64,000 nt of DNA from Agarophyton chilense (Eukaryota; Rhodophyta; Florideophyceae; Gracilariales; Gracilariaceae): positions 496,001 through 560,000 of the forward strand of contig JARGXX010000086.1 of NCBI GenBank assembly GCA_030374765.1, given 5' to 3'. Position 1 is the stretch's first letter; every line of letters begins with the position of its first letter. The notes beneath the pieces are model-generated. The model saw only the letters and a list, made by a program, of their open reading frames with translations. It did not search any database and was not told the DNA's origin. Below are positions 1 through 12,098 of this stretch, piece by piece. The translations under genes and the position numbers were made by a program.

Positions 1-219
1 CCACGGAGCTCTCCGGAGAATCGTCACATTTGGACGCGGGTCTAACCCGAAGAGTTCGTCGTAACTGGGCCAGGTGTCCTCCGCAGGAATGATGTGGCTT
101 GAAGCTTCAACGGGACCCCGGGATCGGCTCGGCGCGGTTGACGAGGCACTCCCTCGCGGAAGAGGAGCCGAATGGAAACCGGAGAAGTAACCCCGGCGGG
201 GATTGTTACCACCGTTCAT
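1..219 (-). CDS. Antisense accessory ORF of element A (N-terminal part)
   Basis: An open minus-strand frame runs from an ATG at 217-219 to the window edge (73 codons). It is nearly the same as the start of the antisense ORF in element B, sharing MNGGNNPRRGYFSGFHSAPL and later AEDTWPSYDELFGL. Transcription would oppose the element's gag-pol. Its position just inside the 3' LTR matches the copies in B, D and F2. Function is unknown; no named domain is recognised. The C-terminus lies outside the window, so its state cannot be judged. Confidence 0.7.
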   Translation of the reverse strand, partial: MNGGNNPRRGYFSGFHSAPLPRGSASSTAPSRSRGPVEASSHIIPAEDTWPSYDELFGLDPRPNVTILRRAPW

Positions 220-458
220 CGGGAGTACTGGTCGCCGAGATATCGGAATGCAATCGCTAGAGGTTAGTGTACGATGCAGAAGCGCGCTCGAAGTTCGAGG
301 AGTGGTTACCGCGTTAGTGCGTTTGTCGTTCGGTTGTGCAGCTCTGCCTTCGATAGTCGAGTGGTCGCTGGACGCGCTACGCGGCTCGCTTTTATGCCGG
401 TTAGAACGTTGCCTCCCCCCCATGTAGACGGCGTGTTTGTCACCTAATGAGGGGGATA

Positions 459-1349
459 TGAAGGACAATGCCCTTCAAGGGGATTTCTTCGCAGGACGTA
501 CAGAGTTCGCTTCGTTGAGGACTAGCTTGGTCTATGACAAGCTATACCGCTATTGCGTGCTGACGGCCGGTTAGGACCGGAAGTGCACACGGGTGGAACA
601 CGTGGACTGCACTGCACGGATGCCAACGCTCGAGTACGAGGCATGCCACACGTGGCCCGGATTCTACCTAATGGTTAGTATTATTTAGTATTTCTTAGTA
701 TTTATTTGGCTACGCTATCGTTATTTCGTGTCTATTTGTCGGGTGCGCGCCCACTGTCAGGGGCCACGCGCCACACTACTTAGGAGAATGAGCACTGCTC
801 CCCAATAAAGACCCTCTTGGGAGACCAAGGAGGGAGTCTTGGCTCTGAACTCTTCGCCTTCGGCGCGTCTTCACCGCAGACTGCGTGAGCGCCCGTCGCA
901 CGTTAGTTCATCCACCCCTCTGTCTACCAGAGTGCTACCACCACCGTGGGTTCATATTTATTCGCCGACACTTGTCGTAGTCTCGCCCCTGTATAGGGTT
1001 TCGCCCCCGTTTTCCTCTGGTTCTCCGTTTTGGCTCTCGTGAGTGGCCGCACCACTCACCCCGCTCTTCCACCTCATACGAGTGTTTCCTCGCTCCTTTT
1101 CCGACAATCGCCGTGGTACCGCTCCGCATAGGATTGGTCACACCCCGGACTGTGCCGTGCTCACCTAAACACTCTAGGTATATCCCGCCGGATTGGCCTC
1201 GGTCTTACGCCCGACTCCGTCGTGCCTTTCCAGAGTGGCTCTGTTTCTGTGCTCCGCTGGGACGCGTCTCCTCCGCCTGAGGCGTGTCTCTCAAGAGAGG
1301 AAGATCCCGAACATCTTCGTGGTGTCTCCGCTCCAAGCGTTGTCCTACA
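459..1349 (+). repeat. 3' LTR of element A (B-family LTR)
   Basis: The 891-bp LTR begins TGAAGGACA and ends TGTCCTACA, giving TG...CA ends with a short imperfect inverted repeat. It matches the two element B LTRs in inverted orientation. A purine tract (GAGGGGGATA) lies directly before it, which fits a 3' LTR of a plus-strand element. An AATAAA at 804-809 is a plausible polyadenylation signal near the R/U5 region. Confidence 0.88.
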
Positions 1350-1859
1350 CACATCGTCGGAGGTTGTGCCTAAAACGATCCTGTAACCAAGCGGGATCCG
1401 AACCCTTTCATCTATATCGAAGGTCCCCGGATCATCGAGGTTGTAGATGCGGCTACTAAGCTTGTCTGCTGTCTATCAATCCCATCGGAACTGCTGTTAT
1501 TGGATCCAGAGCCTTTCTTCCATAGTTATGGCATGACCTGCGGCCACGCTTTGTTGGTATTAGTCATCTGGAACCGTTCTACGTAGTCGATGGAAGAGGG
1601 CTTCTCCACTTGTGAAACCACATCGTCCACAAGTCGAACCTCATCATTGAGTAAAACTTGCTAGTTATATCGAAAGCAGTTGGTGAATTGTCGAAATAAG
1701 CTCTTCACCTTCCCAACTACTCGTCTCTTCTCCCTGAAAACCTGGAAAACGTCTTAGGTACTCGGCTTCTGGTTTTGTCCTTCCACGAATCGTCTATCAG
1801 GTATTTCTTTGCTTCGCAACCAACAATCTCCAGTAGACGAATTGCAAGCTTCGCCCAAA
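1350..1859. other. Stretch with no recognisable gene
   Basis: About 500 bases right of LTR A. Short broken frames occur on both strands, but I see no motif, repeat end or RNA structure I can defend. It may belong to the same old retroelement debris as the next segment. Confidence 0.5.
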
Positions 1860-3051
1860 AAGAAGTTCTCGGATGGAAACTGAGCCAGAAAGTTTGCTTC
1901 TAAGCCTCATGGCTACACGCACTGGAATTTGTACCACATCTTTGGGCTCTATCGTCGCCTGGAATACTTATTCCTGTACTGAAACAAGCACTCCAGGTCG
2001 CGATAAACAAGAGCACCGGGTATCAGATCACTGGGCGTCCATTCTCATCTCGAAAGATTTCGTTACAAAGGCTGTTAATTTCCTTAAACAATCAGGTTCA
2101 GCTCGACTTCATGTTCATTAACGAAATGGTCTATCTGCCATTGTTGCACATGGTCGATCTTTTACCTGGATTTTTCTTCATCACGATCATGAATACTAGG
2201 GAAATGAAAGCTTTAAAAAATATTTCGAAGGAGACTGGATTAATGTGAAAGGTCCACCTAATGTCGTCTCCGTGGACCCCGACTTTGATACCAATGTCTT
2301 CAGTGGACTCTTGGGGGCCCATTCTATCAGGTTTGAACCTTGCCCAGCCCGCTATCATAACAAAACAGTGGTTGTGAAAGCTAAGTATGGCGTTGTCAGG
2401 CTGTTTGCGCTCCGGCTTTCACAGGACACAAACTACTTTTTAGTCATTTAGAATACTGAATACGATTTCAAAGAATTAATATCCCGTGTGACGTACTTCA
2501 GTAATATCATCTACGGAGGAAAGGAGCTCAGCAGCTTTGAAATGGCTCGCGGATACACTCCTTCAGTCACTGGACTTCCACAGCAACAAGTTCCGCTCCA
2601 GCTCGTGCAGGCATACCAGTAACAAGCTGCTCATTGTGCAAAAAAAACTGTTCACATAACAAGGAGTCCACATTTTATCCCTTAGTTCCATATAAAGAGG
2701 GGAACTCAAGTATATTATTTCAAGAAGGGGGAAAAATCCGGTACATGAACCCTGGCCTACGTTCGAGAAGTAAAGGATCATTTGCTTTTCCTCTCTTCTT
2801 ATGAAGATCATCGTGGTGCACCGATCCATGCCGCTTACGAAAATATCACATTGGTCCCGAAATCGTCACTATTTTTCGAATTAGACCAGATGGGACACCG
2901 ATATCCCCTGTCCCATTGCAATCTTGAAGAAAACGAAGAAAAAAATGTAGACGACGAGAGAGTTCAAGATATTGCTTCAACTCTACCACCTCTTGGCGAA
3001 TCATTGTATCCTGATTTAGGGAGTACACTTAGAACGCGAATAACTTCGTGA
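1860..3051 (+). mobile_element. Old LTR-retrotransposon pol remnant (integrase end)
   Basis: Plus-strand reading at about 2460-3050 shows peptides typical of the downstream end of a retroelement integrase. One segment around 2540-2620 contains FEMARGYTPSVTGLP, and a later one at about 2800-2870 reads GAPIHAAYENITLVPKS, followed by an acidic tail. The stretch is broken many times and has no visible ends. I assign it to retroelement pol from general resemblance only; family and boundaries are uncertain. A copia LTR seems to begin where it stops. Confidence 0.4.
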
Positions 3052-3240
3052 TGTGTAGATTTGAGTTCGTTTTTCGAGACTCAGTCTTTTTTCCCCTATT
3101 CTTTTACAGTGCTCTAAAGCACTTCTACTTTGTTCTAGAAGCACAGCATTTCTTCTAAGATAGTTCTTAAAGATTCTACAATAAACTTTCTATGGAAGCT
3201 TCTAGATTTTTCTTAAGACCTTCTAGAGGTTTCTACAACA
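3052..3240 (-). repeat. Copia-type LTR, about 190 bp
   Basis: On the minus strand it starts TGTTGTAGAAACC right after the polypurine tract and probably ends TCTACACA at 3052. Inside are several TTCTAGAAG-like palindromes (for example at about 3137-3146 and 3199-3205), the pattern of heat-shock-element-like TTC/GAA arrays known from some copia promoters. The left end is inferred from the TG...CA rule and is not confirmed by a second LTR. Confidence 0.5.
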
Positions 3241-3404
3241 TCCTCCCTCACCTTGACAACTGCCATAACCCAAGCATATTCATGAAATCCCAGTGCTTAA
3301 TTCTGTTCAGTGACTTCGTAAAAATATCAACTGCCAGATCTTCTATTCCACAATACTCAAGAACCAGCTCTCCATTCTTCAAGCATTCTTGAGCATAAAA
3401 TATC

Positions 3405-3704
3405 TTATAGATATGTATTTGGTCTTTCCATGACTTTCTTCGTTTTTAGATATCGCATTCGTAGACTGATTCTCAACAAGATTTTGAATGGGGTGATAAT
3501 TTTAGATGTTAAGTCAAACAATAATTTTGAAATCCATTGTCCTTCTTTTACTGTCTCATACAGAGCTAATAGTTCGGCTTCAGTGGATGACAGAACAACA
3601 GTATTCTGCTTTTTACTGTTCCATGATAGAAGGCATTTTCCATAGTAGATGTGAAGGAGCAACGATAACGGTTGAGCCCTGTAAGCCGCCGCACCCTGAG
3701 GCAT
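3405..3704 (-). pseudogene. Copia RNase H C-terminal fragment
   Basis: The minus-strand frame contains LLSWNSKKQNTVVLSSTEAE followed by LLALYETVKEGQWISKLLFDL. This is the hallmark C-terminal RNase H block of Ty1/copia polyproteins. It is a fragment of a dead element; the frame past this block is not copia-like throughout. It supports the copia call for the neighbouring LTR. Confidence 0.82.
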
Positions 3705-3740
3705 CTTACAGACGCCACGTGGACTGGTCGACCTCAGGTG

Positions 3741-4094
3741 GACTCATGTAGATTATTGTTTTATTTTAATTAGTGTAATTGATTAGCCTTACCGTGCCAG
3801 GGAGATCCTAGCGCCTCGCCAGTACTATTTACTTGGCTCGAGTGACGCTTCTCATTAGAGTAAGGTAGGCACAGTTAGGATTCTAAACAACCCCCTTTGG
3901 TATATGATTTCCACCCTTTGTTCTTCCAGTCATCGTTTCAGTAGCTCCAACCTGTAGGACGACGGAGTAAATGCCAGCCCATTGCAACAAGTACTCTGGG
4001 AGTGCCGCCGTCAAGGATTCGAACCTTAGGACCGGCTCTACCACGCTACCATCGGTTGAGACCCGTACGCTGACCCAACACTCATTGCGGTACA
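3741..4094 (+). repeat. Worn, probably truncated 5' LTR end of element F1
   Basis: Just before a PBS-like site at 4098, the sequence ends GCGGTACA, giving the CA end expected of an LTR. The last bases (CATTGCGGTACA) resemble the end of the F 3' LTR (CATTGCTCTACA at 17066-17077). No convincing TG start is seen and the copia fragment lies close on the left, so this LTR is probably incomplete. The minus strand at about 4015-4030 also carries a perfect tRNA B-box word, GGTTCGAATCC. Confidence 0.35.
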
Positions 4095-4097
4095 TTT

Positions 4098-4115
4098 TGG
4101 TACCCTGACTTAGAA
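4098..4115 (+). other. Primer-binding site of F1 (diverged)
   Basis: TGGTACCCTGACTTAGAA differs at three positions from the TGGTCTCCCGACTTAGAA site shared by elements B, D and E, and lies 3 bases after a CA-ended LTR-like edge. The resemblance supports the same primer tRNA. Confidence 0.55.
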
Positions 4116-4539
4116 TCCCTTTGGAATAATTGAAAGGACCACTGGAACGAAGAATTATCCGGATTCTAACCTTTGGTTTAATTCCCCAGCGGACCAGACG
4201 TACACAAGCAACCGCCATTATGGATGCAGGAAACACACCCAACCGACACGACTACTAACGCCAATGGCCGACCCTTAAAGGATTCCGCGAGAACCCACGG
4301 TAGCAGCGCGTTTACGAGAACGACTCACCAGGGCAACATGTAGGCCAGGAACACCACAAGGAGAACCCCTTGAGACCAAAGGAATTAGAGAGAGTATTCC
4401 CGCCGGACTTCCCGACATTCTCTGGCCCCGTCTCCGTGAGCTCTGCTCAGCCCATGTGGATTCCGTTGTGGACATGTGACTCGCAACAACGATCGCTGGC
4501 CATACGGATTACCTCGTTACCCAAATCGTCCCTAAAGTC

Positions 4540-5640
4540 ATGGAGTCGGAGCTATTCTTAGACTCACTCATTCAGGCCGTTCAAGGAGCAGTCTCCAGCC
4601 AGACAGGCAATACAGTCCCTAGAACCACTCCACAAGTTAACCATTCGGCTTCCATATGGCAATCCTCTACGGAACCCCCAGGAGTGGCAGTTTTACCCGC
4701 CCCTGGCCGGGAACACCATCAAAAAAATCCATTGGAAAGACAATCTAGGAGCAGAAAAGAGGCTTTGCGTCTAGAAGAGAGACACATTGACCTACCCAAA
4801 GGACAATATGAGGTACAGAAACCTCTGTACTCTATCGGATCTGATAGAGAGATCGATCCTTTAGGTCCCTACTCCACTGGAAAGAAAAAAAGTAACGGCA
4901 GAAGAAAGAAGAACAGAAGGAGTAACAGAAGACACCGTTCGGATACGAGTGATTCCCAATCGGCCTCGACCGAAAGGACCAACTCGGAAGTGGATGAGGC
5001 TGCCGTTCGAGGCCTCAAACCACTCCCAACAACCAAAGAACTTTTCCTTAAGGTTCTAAACTACCGGAAGTATCGACTGGCTGACAGGTCCCGGAAATAT
5101 TCTCGGTCCGTGGCTCGAAGAGTCGCCAAGTGGGCCAAACGGATGCAACAAACCATTACGGACAAATTCTCGGTTTCCGATCCCATTGCTGTCCTTTGGT
5201 TTCTCAATTTGTTCCGTACGGCCTGTAATCAGAACGGTGTCCACGAGGGCGCCGCTTTGTACCTTTTCCAATTCTTCCTTACAGGACAGGCTCGTGCCCC
5301 AGTGGTTTCGAAAATATATTGCACATCTGACCTAGTGGATGCTCGAGACCGTGAGCTCCTCAGGTCATACCCTCAGGTTGTTCATTACCCCTTGGAAACT
5401 TATGCCACGGATGACGTTATAATAAATGTCCACCAGGAAGTAACATCCTTTAGGCAGAGCTCTAACATGACCGAATCGGCTTTCGCGGACGACCTATGGA
5501 AGAAGGCTTACCGATGTGAAAACGTGTTCTCCGAAAGACGACTCAAACTTCACTTCATCACGAGACTACTCCCTGCCATTCGGACACATGTGCGCAATCA
5601 CCACACGAAAACCCCACAATACCCCTTCTGAAGGCTCGTT
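4540..5640 (+). pseudogene. gag region of F1 (element-D type)
   Basis: A long open stretch codes for a lysine/arginine/serine-rich N-terminal half (about residues 100-150) and a capsid-like half. The capsid-like half has the motif LNYRKYRLADRS followed by RRVAKWAKRMQ. The equivalent part of element D's gag reads LSYKTYRLDNRA with RRVASMVKRF, so F1 belongs to the D type rather than the B type. The region passes directly into a second gag-like domain with no LTR between them. Fossil copy. Confidence 0.7.
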
Positions 5641-5766
5641 ACTTACGCCGAGGGCTATAGCAAAACCTACAGGACTCCCAGGCGCCATGCTGAGATATCC
5701 AGAGGACACGCAACTCCATTGCGTAAACCAAACCAGGCCCATTTGGTTAGCTCAGTGGAATAGGAC

Positions 5767-7020
5767 ATGGATTCATCACTCCATTATGCCGACTCGGGAG
5801 ATGTCCTCGCGGTTAATTTCAGTGCTCCTCCGTCCGAGCCCCCACCATATATCTCCCAGGGAACTACAGCGACCACTAGACCACCAACACCAAAGTATTC
5901 TCCCTTTCCGCCCCTCAAGGAAGTTTTTGTTCGAGCCCCACCGAGGGTGTGGATACTCGTTATAAGGCTTTGAAGAAGATGTTCCAACGTTTGAATAGTC
6001 GCCTTCTGGCGATTGAAGCCACGTTTCGCGCTGACGAGGAATTAACCCACTGTAGCGGAAGAACATTCCCTTCCAAGAAATATTGTCCATCGTTCTTCGA
6101 TGACGACTCGTCCGAAACACCAAAATCGGTTTGATACCAATTTGGATTGGACTGATTCAAATTCTGATAGTTCCTTGTCATCGTCGTCTGCTTCGTCCCA
6201 CGCGAAATTTGGTGGTCGTTGCGATAAATCTACTAGGTCTTAAGTGAGATATCATACTCATGGAGCTATTATTTGCCGTTAGAAGGGCACGAAACACAAT
6301 GGGCTCAAAGAGCCGAAGGATACGAATCAGATTTATCGGAAACTTTTGTCATATCGATACTATCGACTCGGCGATTCATCGTTGGATCGTACTCTGCATG
6401 GGACAGGTCTCGTAAAAGATTGAATTAAGCGACTGGACCTCTCTCTGAAGAAACACCTTTCAGTGATGAAGACCCAAACTTGGTGCTAGAATTCTTGGCG
6501 CGTTTCGTGACGGAGGCCGATATACTCGGTATGAGTGAAGCGCAGGCTTTCATGGCCCTAGGATATTTTTCTAAGAAAATTGGCTGAAGATCATTTCACT
6601 GCTGTCCGAGGCATTTTGCGAGCCTCGGACGGAAGAGTAACATGTTAGCCCGAAGCGGGTAATTACCTACTTAGGTCATTTGGTAATGAAAATGCTATAC
6701 AGGATGCCGTACTGGCTTTTTGTGATACGAAACAGAAGACCTGAGAATCGGAAACCCTGTATTTAACTCGTCTTAAAAAGGCTTTCTACCGTTGTGGTAA
6801 AGTTTTTTCCTTTTTGGAACGATGCACTATGTTTTGTGATGGCTTAAACCCCCCACACGGTCCCTCGTGGCCTGTCAACAAGAATTAAGTCGAAAGATCT
6901 CCCTCTTGGAGCTTTTCCAATTCTTTCAAACTGAAGGAGAAGCCCTTAGGGCCAGACAAGGTTAAAGTGGACAGACCCCTAAGGCACTCCACATGAATAG
7001 TTCACTATCACTTTACTTGG
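5767..7020 (+). pseudogene. gag region of F2 (element-B type)
   Basis: Shattered plus-strand frames spell peptides found in element B's gag. There is a proline-rich start (PPYISQGTTATTRPPTPKYS), then LLSYRYYRLGDSSLDRT, RASDGRVTC, LLRSF and FYRCGKVF. In B the matching words are LLSYRYYRLEDSSLDRT and RASEGRVTC. The order is conserved and the number of breaks is large. It lies just after the F1 gag. Confidence 0.72.
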
Positions 7021-7619
7021 TACGCCGTTTCTCGTAAGAACCCCACGCGGATAATATGAATTTGGCACAGAGCGATGGTCGCCATTCTTGGCCAACTACG
7101 GAGTTTCCGTCTACCTCAGTATCCTTTGAGAAAGATCTGACACTGTACGCTACCAGAACTCACGTTCAGGCAGCGAAGCTCTCCCATGCGAATGGACACA
7201 CGCTTTTTAATCGATCCGGATGGCTGGATAACAACCCGCAAAGTCGAACGGACAGCCGTCTACCGATCAGTTGGTCCTAAATGATATGCAATATTTGCTA
7301 CCATTGTGCTCATCTTTCAACGAGCTGTACATTCTCGGTGAAAGATATGTCGAAGATTATCGATGCATATGAGTCCTTGACGGATGAAGAACGCGCTCGT
7401 GTGCCGAGTTTGACCTATCAGTAAGTTAAGTCACTCTTCTTACGGGTTCCGGTTTCTCAAACCCCTACAGTGGTAACGGCTTCAAGACCGTCTTCGGTGA
7501 ACCGCGGATCTCATGAAACTGAGGTATCAGATACCTCAGACAGAAAAAATTCGGCTCCAGCGGATAGCCCTTCAAAAAAAGCTTTGGGAGTCTCCCCCAC
7601 GGGAGGGGCGTCGTAAAAG

Positions 7620-8684
7620 TTGAGGCATTCGGCGCCCAAGGCGCTACCACCTTCCTCCCCAGTTACAGTCCTGTCGAGGAAGGTTGCTGACTCAGACGCG
7701 AGCCCTACACACTTCGCTGTAATGCAGCGTCCATGGATACGATACTGCAATAGGCGTATCCCAAATCAGGCTGTAGTCATGGCGAAGCGTAACTATAAGG
7801 TTTACGCTGATCTTGAAGTGTCTGGAAAATTCATGGTTCATCAATTATCTGTTCTCGACACAGGAGCTAACCCCAACGTCGTGCTTATATCCATTTTGTA
7901 ATCGTCGATTCGGTCGTTGATTCGTCTGATTCCACCTTTGGATATCGCTGACGCGAACAACAATCCGTTGACAACGGCTGGCTTCATTGAACTCGTAGTA
8001 AGGTTAGGTAAACGATTAGTCCACTTGGATATTGTGATATGTGAGTCACTCGACGCCTTATTGATACATGGGTTTGATGTCTGCAATCGATTCGTCGAAG
8101 CCATTCGCCCTTGGTCCTGAATTGTGGAATTAAAAGAGGGTTCTACCGTTCCAATTGTTCGGAAGCCGTTACAATGGGCGTTACGTAAGCAGGTTCCCCT
8201 GCCTGTCGCCCGGGAAACCCCAAACATGGACGCTGTTTCTAATCGCTTACGATGTGAACGGTCTATGAAGATCCCGGCTGAGTCCAAAGTGTGGGTCGAA
8301 GTTACATCAGACCAACATGGTATTCTAGTCATTGAACCACTTCAGTCGTTGTACAATACGCGCCAGTTGCCTTTGGCTAACGGTGTTGTCCATGTGTAAC
8401 CGAAGCGACAGTCTAAGGTATTGATAGCCAATCTGGGCTCTACTCCGCAGATTTTGGTGAAGATACAAGTGATTAGTACAGTATTTCCCCACTTGGCTGC
8501 AATTACACCTACGAAGGTCACCTTCGCTGAGTTTATCTGTTTCAACTACCATAAGGAGAGGGAGAGTAATGAAATCGTTGCGACAATGTCAAATGATAAC
8601 GAGGTCGTTTCCACGACTACAAATTCCAATTCGCCAGACGATGGCAAATCACCTGATTGGAAGGTTGTTTCCGCTGGAAATTAA
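7620..8684 (+). pseudogene. Aspartic protease and linker of F2
   Basis: The frame at about 7800-7900 reads LSVLDTGANPNVV, the D-T-G-A signature of retropepsins. After it comes a linker with CESLDALLIHGFDVCNRFVEAI, split here as CESLDALLIHGFD and CNRFVEAI. Elements B and E carry the same linker words (CRKLAAPVILGCD, CNRFVEAI-like). The segment lies between gag and RT, as in other Ty3/gypsy elements. Broken copy. Confidence 0.72.
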
Positions 8685-8714
8685 CAGAAGGATCCTGTTA
8701 AGGAACCGAAAGAT

Positions 8715-10150
8715 TTGGACTTGAAACATGTTCCAGAATCGCACCGCGAACGGTTAAGAGATATGTTAAGAGAATTCACCCATATATGGGATGGTTCGCT
8801 TGGGAAGATCGCCATTGCGGAACACAAACTTGATTTTCTTCCGGATACTCGGCCAATATCGCGGTACTCTTACAGATCTTGGCAGACCACTCGACAGGAA
8901 GAAAAAGCTCAAGTTGAGAAGATGCTCCGAGCTGGAGTCATGAAACAGGCGCAGTCCCCATGGGCTTCTGCAGTTGTGCTGGCTCTTAAGAAGAACGGTC
9001 GGTGGCGTTTTTATATTGATTACCCCCGAATGAACTCAGTCACCGTGAAGGATGTATATTCTGTTCCACGCATGGACGAGTACTTCGACTTTCTTGGGAG
9101 CACAAAAGTGTTCACTGCCCTTAACGCTCATTGGGGTTATGGGCAGGTCCCGATACGAGAAGGCGACCAGGCCAAAACAGCATTTGTTTTACACCAGGGT
9201 GTTTACCGTCTCAAACAGATGCCCTTTGGGTTACCTAATGAGCAGGCCACTTTCCAGCGAGCCATCGATATCCTCTTAGAGCCATTCAAATGAAAGACCT
9301 GTTTGGTATATCTCTACGACATCATTGTCTTTTCCAATAACACGGACGGTCATCTGTCTCATGTTCGGGAAGTAATGAAGGTTCCCTGCGATGCGGGCGT
9401 GATGTTGAAGTTCAAGAAGTGTGAGTTCTTTACCGACTCGGTCAAGTATCTCAGTAAAGTGATCCATCTTGGACAGATTTTGGTGGAGGATCTACGACTG
9501 AAATACTTGAAGGAAGAACAACATTCGAATGATCAAACGCAACTAAGATCCTTTTTAGGCTTGTGTAATGTCTATCGCAGATTCGTGCCAAACTCCGCAA
9601 AAAACTCTGCACCGCTCAATGAGCTCCTGAAGAAAGGGAAACCAGTCAAACTGGAGCCTATTCAGGAAGTGGAAGCTTCTGAATTTAATTCCCTCGTGGA
9701 CACCGCCACATCACCACCAGTTTTAGCACGACGTACTCCGGAATTACAGTATTCATTTGATACTGATCCTAGTGCGTTCCAAGTTGCATGGGAATTATTC
9801 CAGACCTCTTAAGATGGCATTCGTCGTTCGGTTGGATATTGGTCAAGGACATTGAACGTTCACGAAAAGACCTACTCAGTGTCTGAGAAACAGTGTTTAG
9901 CCGTTATATCGGCAGTATCGACACTTCGAACTTATCGTAGGGGCAGCCATTTTGTGGTGCATACCGACCATTCGGCTTTACGTTGGCTCATGGAGATTAA
10001 TAAACCTTCAGGTCGCTGAATGTGATGGAGATAAAGACTCGTTGAGTTCGAATTTGACAAACAGTACAGAAAGGGTAAGCAAAACTGCCAGGTAGACGCC
10101 TTGTTCCGTCTGAGTAACATTACCAACGCCGATACCTCTAACGAATCAGA
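8715..10150 (+). pseudogene. Reverse transcriptase and RNase H of F2
   Basis: RT words are clear: a thumb-side AGVMKQAQSPWASAVVLALK, then MNSVTVKDVYSVPRMDEY and LKQMPFGLPNEQATFQ. The region around the catalytic YxDD loop lies near 9305-9330. RNase H follows, with HTDHSALRWLMEI near 9960-9995 and a chromovirus-style end around 10060-10120. The nearest relative in the window is element B. Broken copy with several breaks. Confidence 0.8.
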
Positions 10151-10199
10151 TACCCCATGCTTTATTGCGTACCCTGAGGATGGTGATTTCCAATTCTTG

Positions 10200-12098
10200 G
10201 ATGCTGATGCCTGTGACCATTTCTTAGTTGCAGAACCCTTCGGAACCCTTGGAGGGTTTCTTTGTCCCGACTACTCTAGAGGAGATGATATCCGAGCAGC
10301 AGACAGACCCATTCTGTGCGCAGATCAGTTCTCGTTTGAACGGAGGACTTCAGATTCCCTTCCCGGAAAGCGACCAAGGCTACTTGGTTCGGTTTGTCAA
10401 CGAGTAGGCACAGGTTCTGGTGCCCCCTTTGCTGCAACGCGAAGCACTTCATTTGTCACAATAGGTGAAAGTTGGAGCCCACCCCGGTGGATGGAAACTG
10501 TATTTGGCTCTACACAGAGACTGTTATTGGCCTGCTATGGAATTTGACTGCTATACAGTACGCCGTGGATAAACAGAATGTGCTAAGAACAATGTCCGAC
10601 TCCGGAAGTATTCTAAGAAATTAACACTGTTTCTGGCACGGGCTCCCTTTGAATTTATCGCAATCAACATTATTGGCCCCCTTCTCCGTACCGCTCACGG
10701 TCACAGGTTTCTACTAGTTATCACCGACAGGTTCTCCAAACTGGTTCGTACTGTTCTACTTCGAACGACTACCGCTGCCTCATTGGCTACAGCTTTTGTC
10801 CAACATCGGATATTAATGTACGGTCCCCCCATGGAAGTTCTGTCCGATAACGAAGGTCAATTCGCATCCAAGTTCTTTCAGGATGTCTGTCAAATTATCG
10901 ATGTTCGAAATCTCTTTACGGCAACATATCATCCCCAGAGTAATGGGCAAGTTAAACGTTTCAACCGTATTATACTCAACGAGCTGCGTGCGTATATCTC
11001 GGATCAACCCAAGAAGTGGGATTTCTTTACAGACGCTATCACGTTTGCCTACAATACTCAGGTTCATTATGTTACGGGTCTCTCCCTTTTTAACTGGTGC
11101 TTTCGAGAATCCTACCACCTGTGGCTGTCGAAGCGCGACCTAGTTTAGGTATATTCCCGTTACACCGATTATATCGGGAACCTTGGAAGGTATGGCTACA
11201 GAAGATGGTACTGGTACTGATTGCTAGGATAGCAATGAACAAAGCGCAAGCGGTGTACAAGAAAAAGTTCGACGTTCACATTCGTGCTCCCTTACCAAAT
11301 GCTATCAGCGCTGGTGACTAGGTTTTCCTACATAAGGAATACTATAATTTTAAAAAAGAGCGGCGTCACAAGTTATCGCCTATGGCTGAAAGACTTTTCA
11401 AGGTGGTCGCTACGAACACCGACAATATCGTTCTGGATATCAATTGCCTTCACGAAAGGGTTTCCCGCAATTGCGTCACTGTTGCTCCGAATCTTAAGAC
11501 AGAAATTGATATTTCCCCTCAGAAAGGTGACCGAATTTGTAAGCAGCTCAATCGACCAGCTGTGTTACCACACCCGTATTGAACGTTAACCGATTTGCCA
11601 AATGTAGCGGCATTATCTTGTAAGTTTTCTATGGAGCAAACCGTCACAGTTCCACAAACCCGTGTATCGCCACCACCCGGTATTGTCGCGCACCCCGCGT
11701 CTCCGACGAAGCAGGCGGAAGAGATTGGTCGCCGTAGCCATAGCTATGCTACTTTTTCATCGTCAACTTCGAGCTGCGTACATTACGCCCGAGATACACC
11801 ACATCGTGAAATTGTTAGAGAAGTTTACCTAATGGTTTTCCCATCCGGTAGCTACCGTACGAGGACTAAATATGTTTCTGGAAACCCAGGGCTATCGCTG
11901 GTTGCAAAACCTCGCAAGTTCGAAGTTTCGAACGCACTGCGTCTCGCAACGCCAGATACTGGATTGTCGATTGCGCCGCTTCAATACCGTTCGCCATTGC
12001 AGGGATACACAGGAATGAATGGTCTTAGTACGACTGGTGACTCTGAACAGAAGCGTGGAGTTGTTACTTGCCTTTGCGACACACATCAACTTTGGTGA
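10200..12098 (+). pseudogene. Integrase and C-terminal tail of F2
   Basis: The catalytic core is visible as LSDNEGQFASKFF, TYHPQSNGQVKRFN and FAYNTQVH between about 10840 and 11070. A tail near 11385-11480 (DINCLHERVSRNCV) matches element B's DLAGNHERISRDRV. Beyond this is a low-complexity stretch to about 12098. The chromodomain that should follow is not reached until about 13.83 kb because other sequence has come between. Broken copy. Confidence 0.78.

Larger units (their letters stand above)
1..1349 (+). mobile_element. Element A, 3' end of a Ty3/gypsy LTR retrotransposon
   Basis: Only the downstream end is in the window. It holds the start of an antisense accessory ORF (minus strand), a purine-rich tract ending in GAGGGGGATA, and a full LTR. 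The whole stretch is close to an inverted copy of 19282-20625 in element B, so A belongs to the same family but lies in the opposite direction. The rest of the element lies left of the window. The 5-bp target duplication cannot be tested because only the right flank is present. Confidence 0.85.
3052..3704 (-). mobile_element. 3' end of a Ty1/copia retrotransposon
   Basis: In minus-strand order there is the end of a copia RNase H, then a purine tract (CAAGGTGAGGGAGGA at about 3241-3255), then a short LTR that starts TGTTGTAGAAACC. This order is the standard 3' end of Ty1/copia elements. Nothing upstream of RNase H is recognisable, so this is an old truncated copy. It lies directly beside, or inside, the plus-strand pol remnant on its left. 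Confidence 0.7.

Noticed and set aside
4005-4060. tRNA gene on the minus strand with GGTTCGAATCC
   Set aside because: The B-box word is perfect and a GGTAGAGC D-arm-like word precedes it, but there is no room for an anticodon arm and the acceptor ends do not pair. At most a tRNA-derived fragment.
3883-4242. 119-codon minus-strand gene
   Set aside because: Overlaps the worn LTR end, PBS and tRNA-like word of F1; no protein motif.
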